A stretch of DNA of 64,000 nt from the NCBI RefSeq assembly GCF_002161765.1, contig NZ_NFIN01000006.1, positions 108,253-172,252 of the forward strand. The letters are read 5' to 3'. The DNA comes from Bacteroides sp. An322 (GTDB taxonomy: Bacteria; Bacteroidota; Bacteroidia; Bacteroidales; Bacteroidaceae). The notes below the pieces were generated by a model. It did not search any database. It was not told the DNA's origin and saw nothing but the letters and a program-made list of their open reading frames with translations. This document shows positions 34,486-42,955 of the stretch, in pieces. The position numbers and the translations under genes were made by a program. Within the stretch, counting starts at the first letter, position 1. Every line of letters starts with the position of its first letter.

Positions 34486-35166
34486 TCAGATAAACAATAT
34501 CCCGATAACTCCGCAGAATAATCCGGTGAAGAATCCGCCCATTACTTCATTTAGCGTATGTTGCCGGACAATGATGCGTGCCGAACCCAACATGCCTGCG
34601 AGTAGGATGAAGGCACAGAGCCAGCCGATTGGGTTGAACTGGAAGATGAAGCTGTATGAGAGCAGTCCGCCCACCATCATGCCGCTACTTGCCGTATGAG
34701 TGCTGATTTTCCACTTGATATTAATAAGCGCACAGATGACCATACAAAGCAGGGTGGCGATGATGATGCCGCCCATATAGCGGGGCAGGTGATAGCGGTA
34801 CATTGTGATCACGCATCCGATATAGCTTAGGATGGTGAGCGCGTAGGGGACGAAACGCCGCTCGCGCTTGCCTAATTCATGAAGTGTCCAGCCGTTGATT
34901 TTCTGCATCAGGTAGATGCTGAGCATGGGCAGGAGGATGGTGAAGCAATACACGATGCCGAGCACAATCAGCTTATATTGGAGGGGCAGGATGCGCAAGT
35001 AGGTGAACGTGAAGAGCAGGACGAACGCCACGAACGGAAGCAGGAAAGGCGTGAATATTGCGGAGATGATTTGTGCCGTCCTGTACAAGTTGTCCTTCGG
35101 TTCGGTGCGTTTGCGCGGTTCAGGTTCGTGATAGGTCAGTTGGTCGGGGATGTTCGTATCTTCCAT
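34486..35166 (-). CDS. PAP2-like integral membrane protein
   Basis: A 226-residue protein with about six hydrophobic segments. SSGMMVGGLLS and SARIIVRQHTLNEVMGG resemble motifs 2 and 3 of PAP2 phosphatases, with the catalytic histidine kept in RQHT but the SGH histidine replaced by methionine. It may be a degenerate lipid phosphatase, or a non-catalytic relative. It begins 11 bases after rpoN and is likely co-transcribed with it. Confidence 0.65.
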   Translation of the reverse strand: MEDTNIPDQLTYHEPEPRKRTEPKDNLYRTAQIISAIFTPFLLPFVAFVLLFTFTYLRILPLQYKLIVLGIVYCFTILLPMLSIYLMQKINGWTLHELGKRERRFVPYALTILSYIGCVITMYRYHLPRYMGGIIIATLLCMVICALINIKWKISTHTASSGMMVGGLLSYSFIFQFNPIGWLCAFILLAGMLGSARIIVRQHTLNEVMGGFFTGLFCGVIGILFI

Positions 35167-35177
35167 ATTCGGTTCTT

Positions 35178-36662
35178 TTATCTTCTTAATCGGGCTACGG
35201 GGATATTCAATTGCTGGCGGTATTTTGCCACGGTGCGCCGTGCAAGCGGATAGCCTTTCTCTTTTAAGATAGTAGCCAGTTCATCATCGGTGTACGGGCT
35301 GCTCTTGTCTTCGTGGTCCACACACTCTTTCAGGAGGCGTTTGATTTCGCGCACCGAGAGTTCTTCGCCGCTTTCGGTGGTATATCCGTCGCTGAAGAAG
35401 AACTTGAGCGGATAGATGCCGAAGTTGGTCTGCACGTATTTGCTATTGCTCACGCGTGAAATGGTCGATACGTCCAAGTGCGCACGTTCCGCCACGTCTT
35501 TCAGAATCATCGGGCGCAGGAGCGATTCGTCTCCTTCCTGAAAGAAAGGACGTTGCAGGTCGATAATTGCTTGCATGGTACTCATCAGGGTCTGTTGGCG
35601 TTGCTTTACGGCATTGATGAAGTTCTGTGCCGCATCCACTTTTTGTTTCAGGAAAAGCATGGCGTCTTTCGATTCCTTGCTTTGGTTCGCCTTGTTGCGG
35701 GTATGTTCGTCCAGCATATCGGTAAATTCCCGGCTCAGGCGGAGTTCGGGCACGTTATGATTGTTGAGGCTCAGGCTGATAGTGCCGTCGTCTTCGGTCT
35801 CCACGATGAAGTCGGGGATGATTTGCTGGAGATTCTTTCCGATAGCTTCTCCCATCGAGCTTCCCGGACGCGGATTGAGCTTCACCAGTTCCGCCACGGC
35901 GTCATCGTATTGCTTTTCGGTGATGTTCAGCTTTTGCAAGATTTTATCTTTGTTCTTCTTGGTGAAGTCATCGCAACACTTGTCGATGATGTCGTATTCG
36001 ATTTGTTTCAAGGGCGAGTCTTCCTTGCGCTTGATTTGCAGGAGGAGACACTCTTGAAGGCTTCGTGCGCCGATGCCCGCCGGGTCAAAATCCTGAATGA
36101 TAGAAAGCACGTGTTCCACTTCTTCGGGAGTAGCGTTGATTCCCTGATAGATAGCAAGTTCGTCAATAATGGCATCAATGTTTTTCCGCAAGAGTCCGTC
36201 ATCGTCTAAGGAGCCGATGAGGTATTCGCCCAATTGTTTTTCCTCGGGCGTCAGGTCTTGCATATCGAGTTGTTCTTTCAAGGTCTCGTAGAAAGAAACG
36301 TTGTCTGAGAAGGGAATATCTTCGGGCTTCTCATCCCTTGAGCGGTTGTTCTCTTGCAATTTGTAGTCGGGAATGTCGTCTTCGGTGCGGTAATCACCCA
36401 AAGAGAGGTCTTCACCGAAATCGGTATTTGGCTCACCGTCCTGGTCGGTAGCATAGTCTTCCCCTTCGTCTTCGTGCAGGTCGTCTCCCGAAGGCTCCTT
36501 GCCTTCTTCCAATGCCGGATTGTCCAATAGTTCCGCATGGACGCGTTCTTCCAGTTCTACCGTGGGGAGCTCCAATAGCTTGACCGCCAATATCTGTTGG
36601 GGCGACAAGGTTTGTACTTGTTGCTGGGTCTGTGTCTGTACTTGACTTGAGTTGATTGCCAT
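35178..36662 (-). CDS. rpoN: RNA polymerase sigma-54 factor
   Basis: I start at ATG 36662 (494 residues), which gives the typical glutamine-rich region I (SSQVQTQTQQQVQTLSPQQI); an in-frame upstream ATG would add 40 residues running into a repeat. An acidic linker, the core-binding domain, the helix-turn-helix (DVSTISRVSNSKYVQTNFG) and the C-terminal RpoN box (LARRTVAKYR) are all present. It directs core polymerase to -24/-12 promoters and needs an AAA+ activator; none is encoded in the window. The promoter is a TACCTTTG element at 36686, back to back with that of the transglutaminase gene. Confidence 0.96.
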   Translation of the reverse strand: MAINSSQVQTQTQQQVQTLSPQQILAVKLLELPTVELEERVHAELLDNPALEEGKEPSGDDLHEDEGEDYATDQDGEPNTDFGEDLSLGDYRTEDDIPDYKLQENNRSRDEKPEDIPFSDNVSFYETLKEQLDMQDLTPEEKQLGEYLIGSLDDDGLLRKNIDAIIDELAIYQGINATPEEVEHVLSIIQDFDPAGIGARSLQECLLLQIKRKEDSPLKQIEYDIIDKCCDDFTKKNKDKILQKLNITEKQYDDAVAELVKLNPRPGSSMGEAIGKNLQQIIPDFIVETEDDGTISLSLNNHNVPELRLSREFTDMLDEHTRNKANQSKESKDAMLFLKQKVDAAQNFINAVKQRQQTLMSTMQAIIDLQRPFFQEGDESLLRPMILKDVAERAHLDVSTISRVSNSKYVQTNFGIYPLKFFFSDGYTTESGEELSVREIKRLLKECVDHEDKSSPYTDDELATILKEKGYPLARRTVAKYRQQLNIPVARLRR

Positions 36663-36685
36663 AAGCCGAATTTGATTAACTTTCG

Positions 36686-36693
36686 CAAAGGTA
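36686..36693 (-). promoter_or_regulatory. -7 element for rpoN
   Basis: TACCTTTG on the minus strand, 24 bases upstream of the chosen rpoN start, which supports that start. Confidence 0.55.
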
Positions 36694-36702
36694 GAAAATA
36701 AA

Positions 36703-36733
36703 TTTGAGAATGAATCGTTTTTCCTTATCTTTG
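36703..36733 (+). promoter_or_regulatory. Consensus Bacteroides promoter for the transglutaminase gene
   Basis: TTTG at 36703-36706, then 19 bases, then TATCTTTG at 36726-36733. This is the full consensus. The transcript would start within or just before the inverted repeat at 36749. Confidence 0.7.
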
Positions 36734-36748
36734 TCAAATGATAGTTTG

Positions 36749-36816
36749 TAGGGGCGGGGTTTGCCCGCCTGTATGCACACACGTGGATGTTTTCGGGCAG
36801 GCTGACCCTGCCCCTA
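36749..36816. repeat. TAGGGGC-family inverted repeat in a 5' leader
   Basis: TAGGGGCGGGGTTTGCCCGC faces CGGGCAGGCTGACCCTGCCCCTA. It lies between the promoter at 36703 and the transglutaminase start, so the leader RNA should carry a strong hairpin. A related repeat is at 46241-46318. Confidence 0.7.
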
Positions 36817-36845
36817 CGAGATAATAATAAATTAACCTTAAACTT

Positions 36846-39443
36846 ATGAGCAGATTATTTTGCATTGGTGTGCTGTGCGCACTTTTGTCGGCTTGCGCTT
36901 CTCCGTTCGAGAAGCAGGTGAAGGCGGATTTCGAGGAGAAGAAAGCCTTGTTTACCCAAGGGGATTTCTTTGAGGTGATTGATGCGGAAGGGCTTACGTC
37001 CGAAGAGCGGAATGCCCTGATGTTCTTGTATGCGTATATGCCGGTGGGTGATATCACCGATTATTCCGGCGAGTTTTATTTGGAGAATGTCCGAAGCTCG
37101 TTCGCCACGCGCGACGAAACGACTTGGGGGAAGTCGATACCCGATGAGGTGTTCCGCCATTTCGTCCTTCCGGTGCGGGTGAACAATGAGGCGCTCGACC
37201 GTTCGCGGATGATATTCCATGATGAATTGATGCCGCGCCTCGAAGGCTTGTCGATGTATGATGCCGTACTCGAAGTGAACCATTGGTGTCATGAGAAGGC
37301 GAACTACCAGCCTTCGGACGCACGGACCAGTTCGCCCCTTGCCACGGTAAAAACCGCATACGGGCGTTGTGGGGAAGAATCGACTTTCCTCGTGGCGGCA
37401 CTCCGTTCGGTGGGCATTCCGGCACGGCAGGTGTACACGCCCCGCTGGGCACATACCGACGATAATCATGCGTGGGTAGAGGCATGGGCAGACGGGAAAT
37501 GGTATTTCTTAGGAGCTTGCGAGCCCGAACCAGTCTTGAACTTGGGCTGGTTTAACGAGCCGGCAAGCCGGGGGATGCTGATGCATACCAAGGTGTTCGG
37601 ACGCTACGAGGGACCGGAGGACGTGATGCGCACCACCGCCAATTATACCGAGATAAACGTGATAGGCAATTATGCGCAAAACGCACCTATATCGGTACGG
37701 GTAACGGATATAAATGGAAAGCCCGTGGCAGATGCTTGCGTGCGCTTCGGCATATATAATTATGCCGAGTTCTATCCGGTTTCGTCCCAACATACAGGCG
37801 AGGACGGTCTGGCGAGCCTTTCGGCAGGACTGGGCGACATGGTGGTATTGGCGGTGAAAGACCATGCCTTCGGGATGCGGAAAGTGTCGTTCGGGAAGGA
37901 CAAGGAAGTGGAACTGAAGCTCGAACATCAGGTGGGCGATACGCTTTCACTCTCGCTCGACATCGTTCCTCCCGCAGGCGACTCGACTCTTCCGGACGTT
38001 ACTCCCGAACAACGGGCGGAGAACGACATTCGTTTCAATCGGGAAGACTCCATCCGCAATGCGTATATCGCCACCTTCCCCGATGCAGATGCTATCCGTA
38101 CCTTCGCTTCGGAGACGGGATACGATGCCGAAGCGGTTACTCCTTATATAATAGCTTCGCGCGGGAACGCTTCGGAGATAGAGGCTTTCTTGAAAGATGC
38201 GGCAGAGCGGAAGATGCGGAAGCGTGCATTGGATTTGCTGGGTACGCTTGCCGAGAAAGACCTTCGCGATGCTGAAGCCCGTGTGCTCGATGACCATTTG
38301 TATCACACCGATTCGCTGGCGGATGTGGCTATGGTATTGGCTCCCCGCATCGGAAACGAGATGCTTACGCCGTACCGCTCGTTCTTCCAGGAGGTTATCT
38401 CCGAGGAAGATGCTGCCCGCTTCCGTGCGAATCCTTTGGCGTGGGTGGAATGGTGTAAGGATAGCCTGACGCTCCGTGATGACTTGTGTACGGTGGGTAC
38501 GGTTATCTCGCCCGAAGGCGTATGGAAGAGCCGCATCGCCGACCGCACTTCGCGGAACACGTTCTTCGTGGCGGTGGCTCGTTCGCTGGGCATTCCCGCC
38601 TGGATAGACCGTGTGACGGGATATGTATTATATAAAGAGAACGGCGAGGATGTGGCGGTCGATTTCGAGAGCGGAAGCTCGGAGCAGGTGGCGGAAGGCA
38701 CGTTGAAGTTAGCCTATTCGCCGATTCCCCGGCTGGATGACCCTGCATACGCCCGCCATTTCTCTTTGTCGCGCTTCGACGGAGAAGGCTTTGCACTTCA
38801 GACTCATCCCGACTTCGAGCCGTGGAGCAACTTGTTTAAGGAGTCGGCGGTTCTTCCCGCGGGATATTACATGCTGGTATCGGGCAACCGTTTGGCGAAA
38901 GGCGGCGTGTTGGCGCAAGTCTCGTTCTTCGGCGTAGAGCAAGGCAAGGAGACTGATACGGAATTAGTGGTGCGCGAAAGCGATGAGGAGGTCAGCGTGA
39001 TAGGAAGTTTCAATTCGGAAGCCAAGTTCCAGACTCCTGAAGGCGAAGAGACCTCGGTATTGCTCACTACAGGCAGGGGATATTTCATCGTCGGAATCGT
39101 GGGCGTGGGCGACGAGCCTACCAATCATGCCTTGAAGGATATAGCCGCCAAAGCGAAGGAACTGGAAGCGTGGGGCAGGAAAATCGTCCTCCTTTTCCCC
39201 TCCCGTGCCGCATACGAGAAATACACGGCGGCTCCGATTGAGGGCTTGCCCGCTACGGTGGTCTTCGGCATTGACGCGGACGGAAGCGTTGAGGCGCAGA
39301 TACGTGAGGAGATGAAGCTCCGTGCCGGGACGCGCTTGCCCATCCTCCTCATCGCCGATACGTTCAACCGTGTGGTCTTCGAGTCGCACGGCTACACCAT
39401 CGGCATGGGCGACCAGTTATTGAATACCATTCACGGATTGTAA
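36846..39443 (+). CDS. Large transglutaminase-like lipoprotein
   Basis: An 865-residue lipoprotein (LLSACASP). The transglutaminase core carries C175 (YGRCGEES), H208 (DDNHAWVEAW) and a downstream acidic residue near GACEPEP. A carboxypeptidase-regulatory-like beta domain follows (VTDINGKPVADACV). A second, weaker transglutaminase-like segment (SRNTFFVAVARSLGIPAWID) lacks an obvious cysteine. The C-terminal part looks like a thioredoxin-fold region. Such Bacteroides proteins are probably surface or periplasmic peptidases or cross-linkers. It is a single gene with a strong promoter and a repeat-bearing leader. Confidence 0.85.
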   Translation: MSRLFCIGVLCALLSACASPFEKQVKADFEEKKALFTQGDFFEVIDAEGLTSEERNALMFLYAYMPVGDITDYSGEFYLENVRSSFATRDETTWGKSIPDEVFRHFVLPVRVNNEALDRSRMIFHDELMPRLEGLSMYDAVLEVNHWCHEKANYQPSDARTSSPLATVKTAYGRCGEESTFLVAALRSVGIPARQVYTPRWAHTDDNHAWVEAWADGKWYFLGACEPEPVLNLGWFNEPASRGMLMHTKVFGRYEGPEDVMRTTANYTEINVIGNYAQNAPISVRVTDINGKPVADACVRFGIYNYAEFYPVSSQHTGEDGLASLSAGLGDMVVLAVKDHAFGMRKVSFGKDKEVELKLEHQVGDTLSLSLDIVPPAGDSTLPDVTPEQRAENDIRFNREDSIRNAYIATFPDADAIRTFASETGYDAEAVTPYIIASRGNASEIEAFLKDAAERKMRKRALDLLGTLAEKDLRDAEARVLDDHLYHTDSLADVAMVLAPRIGNEMLTPYRSFFQEVISEEDAARFRANPLAWVEWCKDSLTLRDDLCTVGTVISPEGVWKSRIADRTSRNTFFVAVARSLGIPAWIDRVTGYVLYKENGEDVAVDFESGSSEQVAEGTLKLAYSPIPRLDDPAYARHFSLSRFDGEGFALQTHPDFEPWSNLFKESAVLPAGYYMLVSGNRLAKGGVLAQVSFFGVEQGKETDTELVVRESDEEVSVIGSFNSEAKFQTPEGEETSVLLTTGRGYFIVGIVGVGDEPTNHALKDIAAKAKELEAWGRKIVLLFPSRAAYEKYTAAPIEGLPATVVFGIDADGSVEAQIREEMKLRAGTRLPILLIADTFNRVVFESHGYTIGMGDQLLNTIHGL

Positions 39444-39455
39444 TACGATAGTTTT

Positions 39456-39587
39456 CACCACAGATTACACAGATTTAGATAATTAATAATTAAAAGTGAA
39501 TAATGAACAACGGCAAGCGTATCCGTCTGCTGCTATTAACTATTAATTGTTCATTATTAATTATTTAAATCTGTGTAATCTGTGGTG
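39456..39587. repeat. Long inverted repeat, CACCACAGATTACACAG family
   Basis: The arms CACCACAGATTACACAGATT and AATCTGTGTAATCTGTGGTG are perfect complements, with further paired AT-rich words (TTAATAATTAAAAGTGAATA facing its near complement) inside. The same design with different bases lies at 54481-54590. Confidence 0.8.
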
Positions 39588-39605
39588 AGTAAAAAAAGAA
39601 GCATA

Positions 39606-40127
39606 ATGAAAAACGAGATTTTACTTTCACTCTCGAAAGAAGAACTGATTCGGCTTATCGAGGATTACTCGAAGAATTGGCTGGCGATAGACGGCGTGTG
39701 GTTCCAGTCGGTAGAGCGGACACGCGGAATGGACGAGGCAATGCATCACGATGCGGAAGCGTGGCGGAGGTTTACCGTTATCGAAGCCAAGCGCATCAAA
39801 GCGTTCTTAGGCTTGCCCGAACGTGCGGGACTGGAAGGATTAGCCCGCGCCCTGCAACTCCGCTTCTACGCCAACCTGAACGAGGCGGACATTATCATAG
39901 ACGAGGAAAAGAAAACATTGGTCTATCGTACTCGCGAGTGCCGTGTGCAGCGGGCGCGCGAACGCAAGGGGATGCCTTTCCACCCGTGCAAGCCCGTGGG
40001 CGAGATAGAGTATGCAGGTTTCGCCCGCACCATCGATGAACGCATCACGTGCCAATGCCTCTCGTGCTTCCCCGATGTCACCGATCCCGGATGCTGTTGC
40101 GCTTGGCGGTTCAGGCTGGAGGAGTGA
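39606..40127 (+). CDS. DUF6125-like protein
   Basis: A 173-residue soluble protein. I start at ATG 39606 because the eight codons before it in frame belong to the inverted repeat. It begins with a helix (SKEELIRLIEDYSKNWLAID) and ends in a cysteine cluster (TCQCLSCFPDVTDPGCCCAW) plus C at RECRVQ, suggesting a bound metal or iron-sulfur centre. I associate this pattern with DUF6125, whose function is unknown. It is monocistronic. Confidence 0.7.
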   Translation: MKNEILLSLSKEELIRLIEDYSKNWLAIDGVWFQSVERTRGMDEAMHHDAEAWRRFTVIEAKRIKAFLGLPERAGLEGLARALQLRFYANLNEADIIIDEEKKTLVYRTRECRVQRARERKGMPFHPCKPVGEIEYAGFARTIDERITCQCLSCFPDVTDPGCCCAWRFRLEE

Positions 40128-40208
40128 GCGGAGACAACGCTAAAAATATTCCGTAAAATAGGTACAAACATCGGGGATATGTCTACTTTCCCGCCTTTCA
40201 TGTTGCCG

Positions 40209-40216
40209 TATCTTTG
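40209..40216 (+). promoter_or_regulatory. -7 element for the acetyltransferase gene
   Basis: TATCTTTG, 16 bases before the first ATG; a TTTC lies 18 bases upstream of it. Confidence 0.5.
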
Positions 40217-40231
40217 CGGACAATAAACTAA

Positions 40232-40804
40232 ATGCAAGGAATTATGACACTCGAAGAATTTAAGGATTTTGTCAAGACCGGCAAGCCGCTTGACACGGAA
40301 GAGATACATCAGTTTATGGACAAAATGGGAGGGGAGGCGCGGAAAATCACTTTCCGGCTGAACTCTGCCTATCATACTCCGGAGGAAATCAGGGACATCT
40401 TGTCCGAGCTTTTCGGGAAAGCCGTCCCCTCCACGCTCCGTGTGTTCCCGCCGTTTTATACCGATTTCGGCAAGAACATCGAGGTGGGCGAGGATGTGTT
40501 CATCAACGCCTGCTGCCATTTCCAAGACCATGGCGGCGTACGCATCGGGGACGGATGCCAGATAGGGCACAATGTGGTGTTTGCCACGCTCAACCATTTT
40601 CTGGAGCCGGAGAAGCGCAAGATGACTTATTCCGCGCCTATCGTCTTGGGGAAGAATGTCTGGATAGGCTCTAACGCCACTATCCTGCAAGGTGTGACCA
40701 TCGGCGACAATGCCGTGATAGGTGCCGGGGCGGTCGTTACGGGCGACATCCCTGCCGATACGGTGGCGGTCGGAATGCCGGCAAGGGTGGTCAAGCATAT
40801 CTAA
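40232..40804 (+). CDS. LacA/Maa-type sugar O-acetyltransferase
   Basis: A 190-residue left-handed beta-helix acetyltransferase with hexapeptide repeats (VRIGDGCQIGHNVVFATLNH) and the catalytic histidine in ATLNHF. A second ATG four codons in is equally possible. Enzymes of this group transfer acetyl from acetyl-CoA to maltose, galactosides or other sugars. Its stop codon abuts the stop codon of the convergent AraC gene with no spacer, so the regulator probably belongs to it or to a divergent target on its other side. Confidence 0.88.
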   Translation: MQGIMTLEEFKDFVKTGKPLDTEEIHQFMDKMGGEARKITFRLNSAYHTPEEIRDILSELFGKAVPSTLRVFPPFYTDFGKNIEVGEDVFINACCHFQDHGGVRIGDGCQIGHNVVFATLNHFLEPEKRKMTYSAPIVLGKNVWIGSNATILQGVTIGDNAVIGAGAVVTGDIPADTVAVGMPARVVKHI

Positions 40805-41704
40805 TCAGCTCCGCACCCTCTGGCAGTACTCCGACGGCGTAACGCCCTCCTGCTTCTTGAACATCCGGCTGAAGTGCTGGGGATATTCGAAGCCGAGGCG
40901 GTCGGACACTTGGGAGACGGTTTCCCCTGCCGCAAGGCCGTTCTTGGCAAGCTGGATGACGAACTGGCGGATGTGGTTGCTCGCCGCGTCGCCGGTCGTC
41001 TTTTTGATGACATCGCCGAAGTAGTTGGGCGACATGCAGAGTTTGTCGGCGCAATACTGCACGGTGGGCAGGCCGAGGGTCTGTTGGAGCTTGTCCTCGA
41101 AATAATCGCGGAGCAGGCGGTCGAAGCAGACGAGGATGTCGGAGTTCTCAATCTTGCGGGTGACGAACTGGCGGTTGTAGAACCGCTGGCAGAAATTGAG
41201 TGCCAGTTCTATGTAGCCCACGAGGATGGCGTTTTGAAGCTCGTCCGGATTCTTGCCCAGTTCCTCACGAATCTGACGCATCAGGGAGGCAAGGATGTCA
41301 TGCTCTTCGTCGGTCATGTGCAGGGCTTCGTTGATGCGGTAATCGAAGAAGGAATATTCCTTGATGCGCCTTTCCAGCGGGAAACCGTGCAGCAGGTCGG
41401 GATGGAACAAGAGTGCCCAGCCCGTCAGCATCACCTCCTCGCCGTTGTCCTCCTTGCCGCCTATCTGCCCGGGAGCCACACAGATGACCGTACCCTTCTT
41501 GTAATCATACTTGCCACAGCCGTATGCCAGGTCTATCTCCGCCTCATCGTGGAAGAAGATGCCGTACACGCCGTAATCGTTGAGGCTGTGGCGCACTGGC
41601 GACACTTCGGTATAGTCGATGACGCTGACCAACGGGTGCTGCTCTTTGCATCCGAGGTAGCGGCTGTAGTCGTTGACGTTTCGTACTTTCAGTATCTTGC
41701 TCAT
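40805..41704 (-). CDS. AraC-family transcriptional regulator
   Basis: A 299-residue protein with an N-terminal cupin-like sensor and a C-terminal double helix-turn-helix (LPTVQYCADKLCMSPNYFGD and TVSQVSDRLGFEYPQHFSRM). This layout is common among Bacteroidetes AraC regulators beside redox or acetyltransferase genes. It ends back to back with the sugar acetyltransferase gene. A TATCTTTG promoter lies 24 bases upstream. The ligand is unknown. Confidence 0.9.
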   Translation of the reverse strand: MSKILKVRNVNDYSRYLGCKEQHPLVSVIDYTEVSPVRHSLNDYGVYGIFFHDEAEIDLAYGCGKYDYKKGTVICVAPGQIGGKEDNGEEVMLTGWALLFHPDLLHGFPLERRIKEYSFFDYRINEALHMTDEEHDILASLMRQIREELGKNPDELQNAILVGYIELALNFCQRFYNRQFVTRKIENSDILVCFDRLLRDYFEDKLQQTLGLPTVQYCADKLCMSPNYFGDVIKKTTGDAASNHIRQFVIQLAKNGLAAGETVSQVSDRLGFEYPQHFSRMFKKQEGVTPSEYCQRVRS

Positions 41705-41727
41705 CTTGTTTCCTATTAAAACCTCTA

Positions 41728-41735
41728 CAAAGATA
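41728..41735 (-). promoter_or_regulatory. -7 element for the AraC gene
   Basis: TATCTTTG on the minus strand, 24 bases upstream of the start. Confidence 0.5.
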
Positions 41736-41824
41736 AAGGATTTGAAAGATATAAGCGAGAAAAGCGGAAGGGAAACACTTGCCTCGCTCCCCGATTTTCT
41801 CTATCTTCGCAAACAAAAGAGAAT

Positions 41825-42316
41825 ATGATTATGAATTTCATTATCCGCCCAATCCGCCTCAACGAAACCATTCTCTTGTCGGAATTTCTCTATGAGGCCA
41901 TTTACCAGCCTGACGCTTTGCATCCTGTTCCAAGAACGATTCTCCAACATCCTTCCTTTTGGAAATATATAGAAGAATTTGGAACACGGGAAGGGGATTT
42001 ATGCGTTGTAGCAGAGATTGACAAGGTTGTCGTTGGTGCTGTGTGGACTCGGCTTATCCATTCTTATGGATTTGTAGATAATAAAACCCCGGAATTATCC
42101 ATTTCACTTTATCCTCAATATCGGAATCAAGGCATTGGCACAAAGTTGATATATGGCATTTTTGAGGAGCTTAGCCGTGCGGGGTATCGAAGTGTGTCGC
42201 TATCTGTCAGCAAACAAAATCCTGCTGTGCGAATGTATCTTCGGATAGGATTTGCAATTGTCCAAGAAAATGATGCGGATTACATTATGGTTCATCCTCT
42301 TGCTTCGAAATGCTGA
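41825..42316 (+). CDS. GNAT-family N-acetyltransferase
   Basis: A 163-residue GNAT enzyme. The acetyl-CoA pyrophosphate loop is RNQGIGTKL, and the C-terminal NPAVRMYLRIGF motif is typical. Substrate unknown; small amines, amino acids and antibiotics are all possible for this shape. It is followed at once by a 41-bp-period palindromic array, a pairing repeated at 43799-44535. Confidence 0.85.
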   Translation: MIMNFIIRPIRLNETILLSEFLYEAIYQPDALHPVPRTILQHPSFWKYIEEFGTREGDLCVVAEIDKVVVGAVWTRLIHSYGFVDNKTPELSISLYPQYRNQGIGTKLIYGIFEELSRAGYRSVSLSVSKQNPAVRMYLRIGFAIVQENDADYIMVHPLASKC

Positions 42317-42365
42317 ATTTCTTCTTGCCCACTTAAAATTTCTATCCGCCCCGATAACCGCTGCC

Positions 42366-42530
42366 GAAGCCTCCGACAGTTCCAATCGGCGCGGTTTTTA
42401 TCCGTCGGAGGCTCGGACGGCATTTATCCTATAGGATTGGCATCATCCGAGGTTCCGACAGCACTTATCCAACAGGATTAGCATTGTCAGAGACTCCGAC
42501 AGCGTCAATCGGGACGGATTGGTTCTGTCC
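42366..42530. repeat. Tandem array, 41-bp period (four units), with leader
   Basis: Units begin at 42366, 42408, 42449 and 42490. Each contains CTCCGACAG-like and ATCC/GGATT-like complementary words, so each unit can form a stem. The leader CTTGCCCAC...CCCGATAACCGC upstream is shared with the array at 44363. The remainder of the gap to 42738 holds only the promoter at 42708. Confidence 0.7.
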
Positions 42531-42707
42531 TAAGCATTTTCGGGGCAAATTCTGCGGGATTACCGAAAGAAAAGCCTACATGCAGGGTATGCCGTAACAG
42601 ATACATGGCACACCTTTTTTATTTCCCGATGCAGTTCCCGTCCCAATTTCCGTAAAAATGGTACGCTTCCCCCACTTATGGTTACAATGTTCCTCCTTAT
42701 TCCACCG

Positions 42708-42715
42708 TAACTTTG
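42708..42715 (+). promoter_or_regulatory. -7 element for the small-protein/CMD operon
   Basis: TAACTTTG matches TAnnTTTG and lies 23 bases before the 70-residue gene. Confidence 0.5.
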
Positions 42716-42738
42716 CATCAGACAAAAACGAGAATACA

Positions 42739-42951
42739 ATGAAACAGGAAACAGAATTACCTGAAGAATTGTGCGCGGACGAGGCGGTGTGCTTCATCGC
42801 ATACCGCCATCACGTCACACCGCAACAGCTCTTGCGCCATTTCCTTTACGGGGAGGCATCCATACCCTTGGAGGATAACGAAGTGGAGATACTGAAAGGA
42901 TTGTCCGAACAAGTCAGAGAAGATAAGATTACGAACATAAAAACGAGATAA
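42739..42951 (+). CDS. 70-residue small protein of unknown family
   Basis: Starts MKQETELPEELCADEAVCFI. It is acidic, with a central helix AYRHHVTPQQLLRHFLYG. It ends four bases before the CMD gene, so the two are probably translated from one message. I chose ATG 42739 because a promoter element sits 23 bases upstream; the longer frame from 42658 would begin before that promoter. No known family is recognised; a regulatory role is possible but not shown. Confidence 0.6.
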   Translation: MKQETELPEELCADEAVCFIAYRHHVTPQQLLRHFLYGEASIPLEDNEVEILKGLSEQVREDKITNIKTR

Positions 42952-42955
42952 AAGG

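Noticed and set aside
36663..36782. Extended N-terminus of RpoN
   Set aside because: The extension would run through the promoter and the TAGGGGC repeat; the start at 36662 gives the conserved glutamine-rich region I.
40874..41719. 281-codon plus-strand frame opposite the AraC gene
   Set aside because: Shadow of the GC-rich antisense strand; the minus-strand product is a clear AraC regulator.
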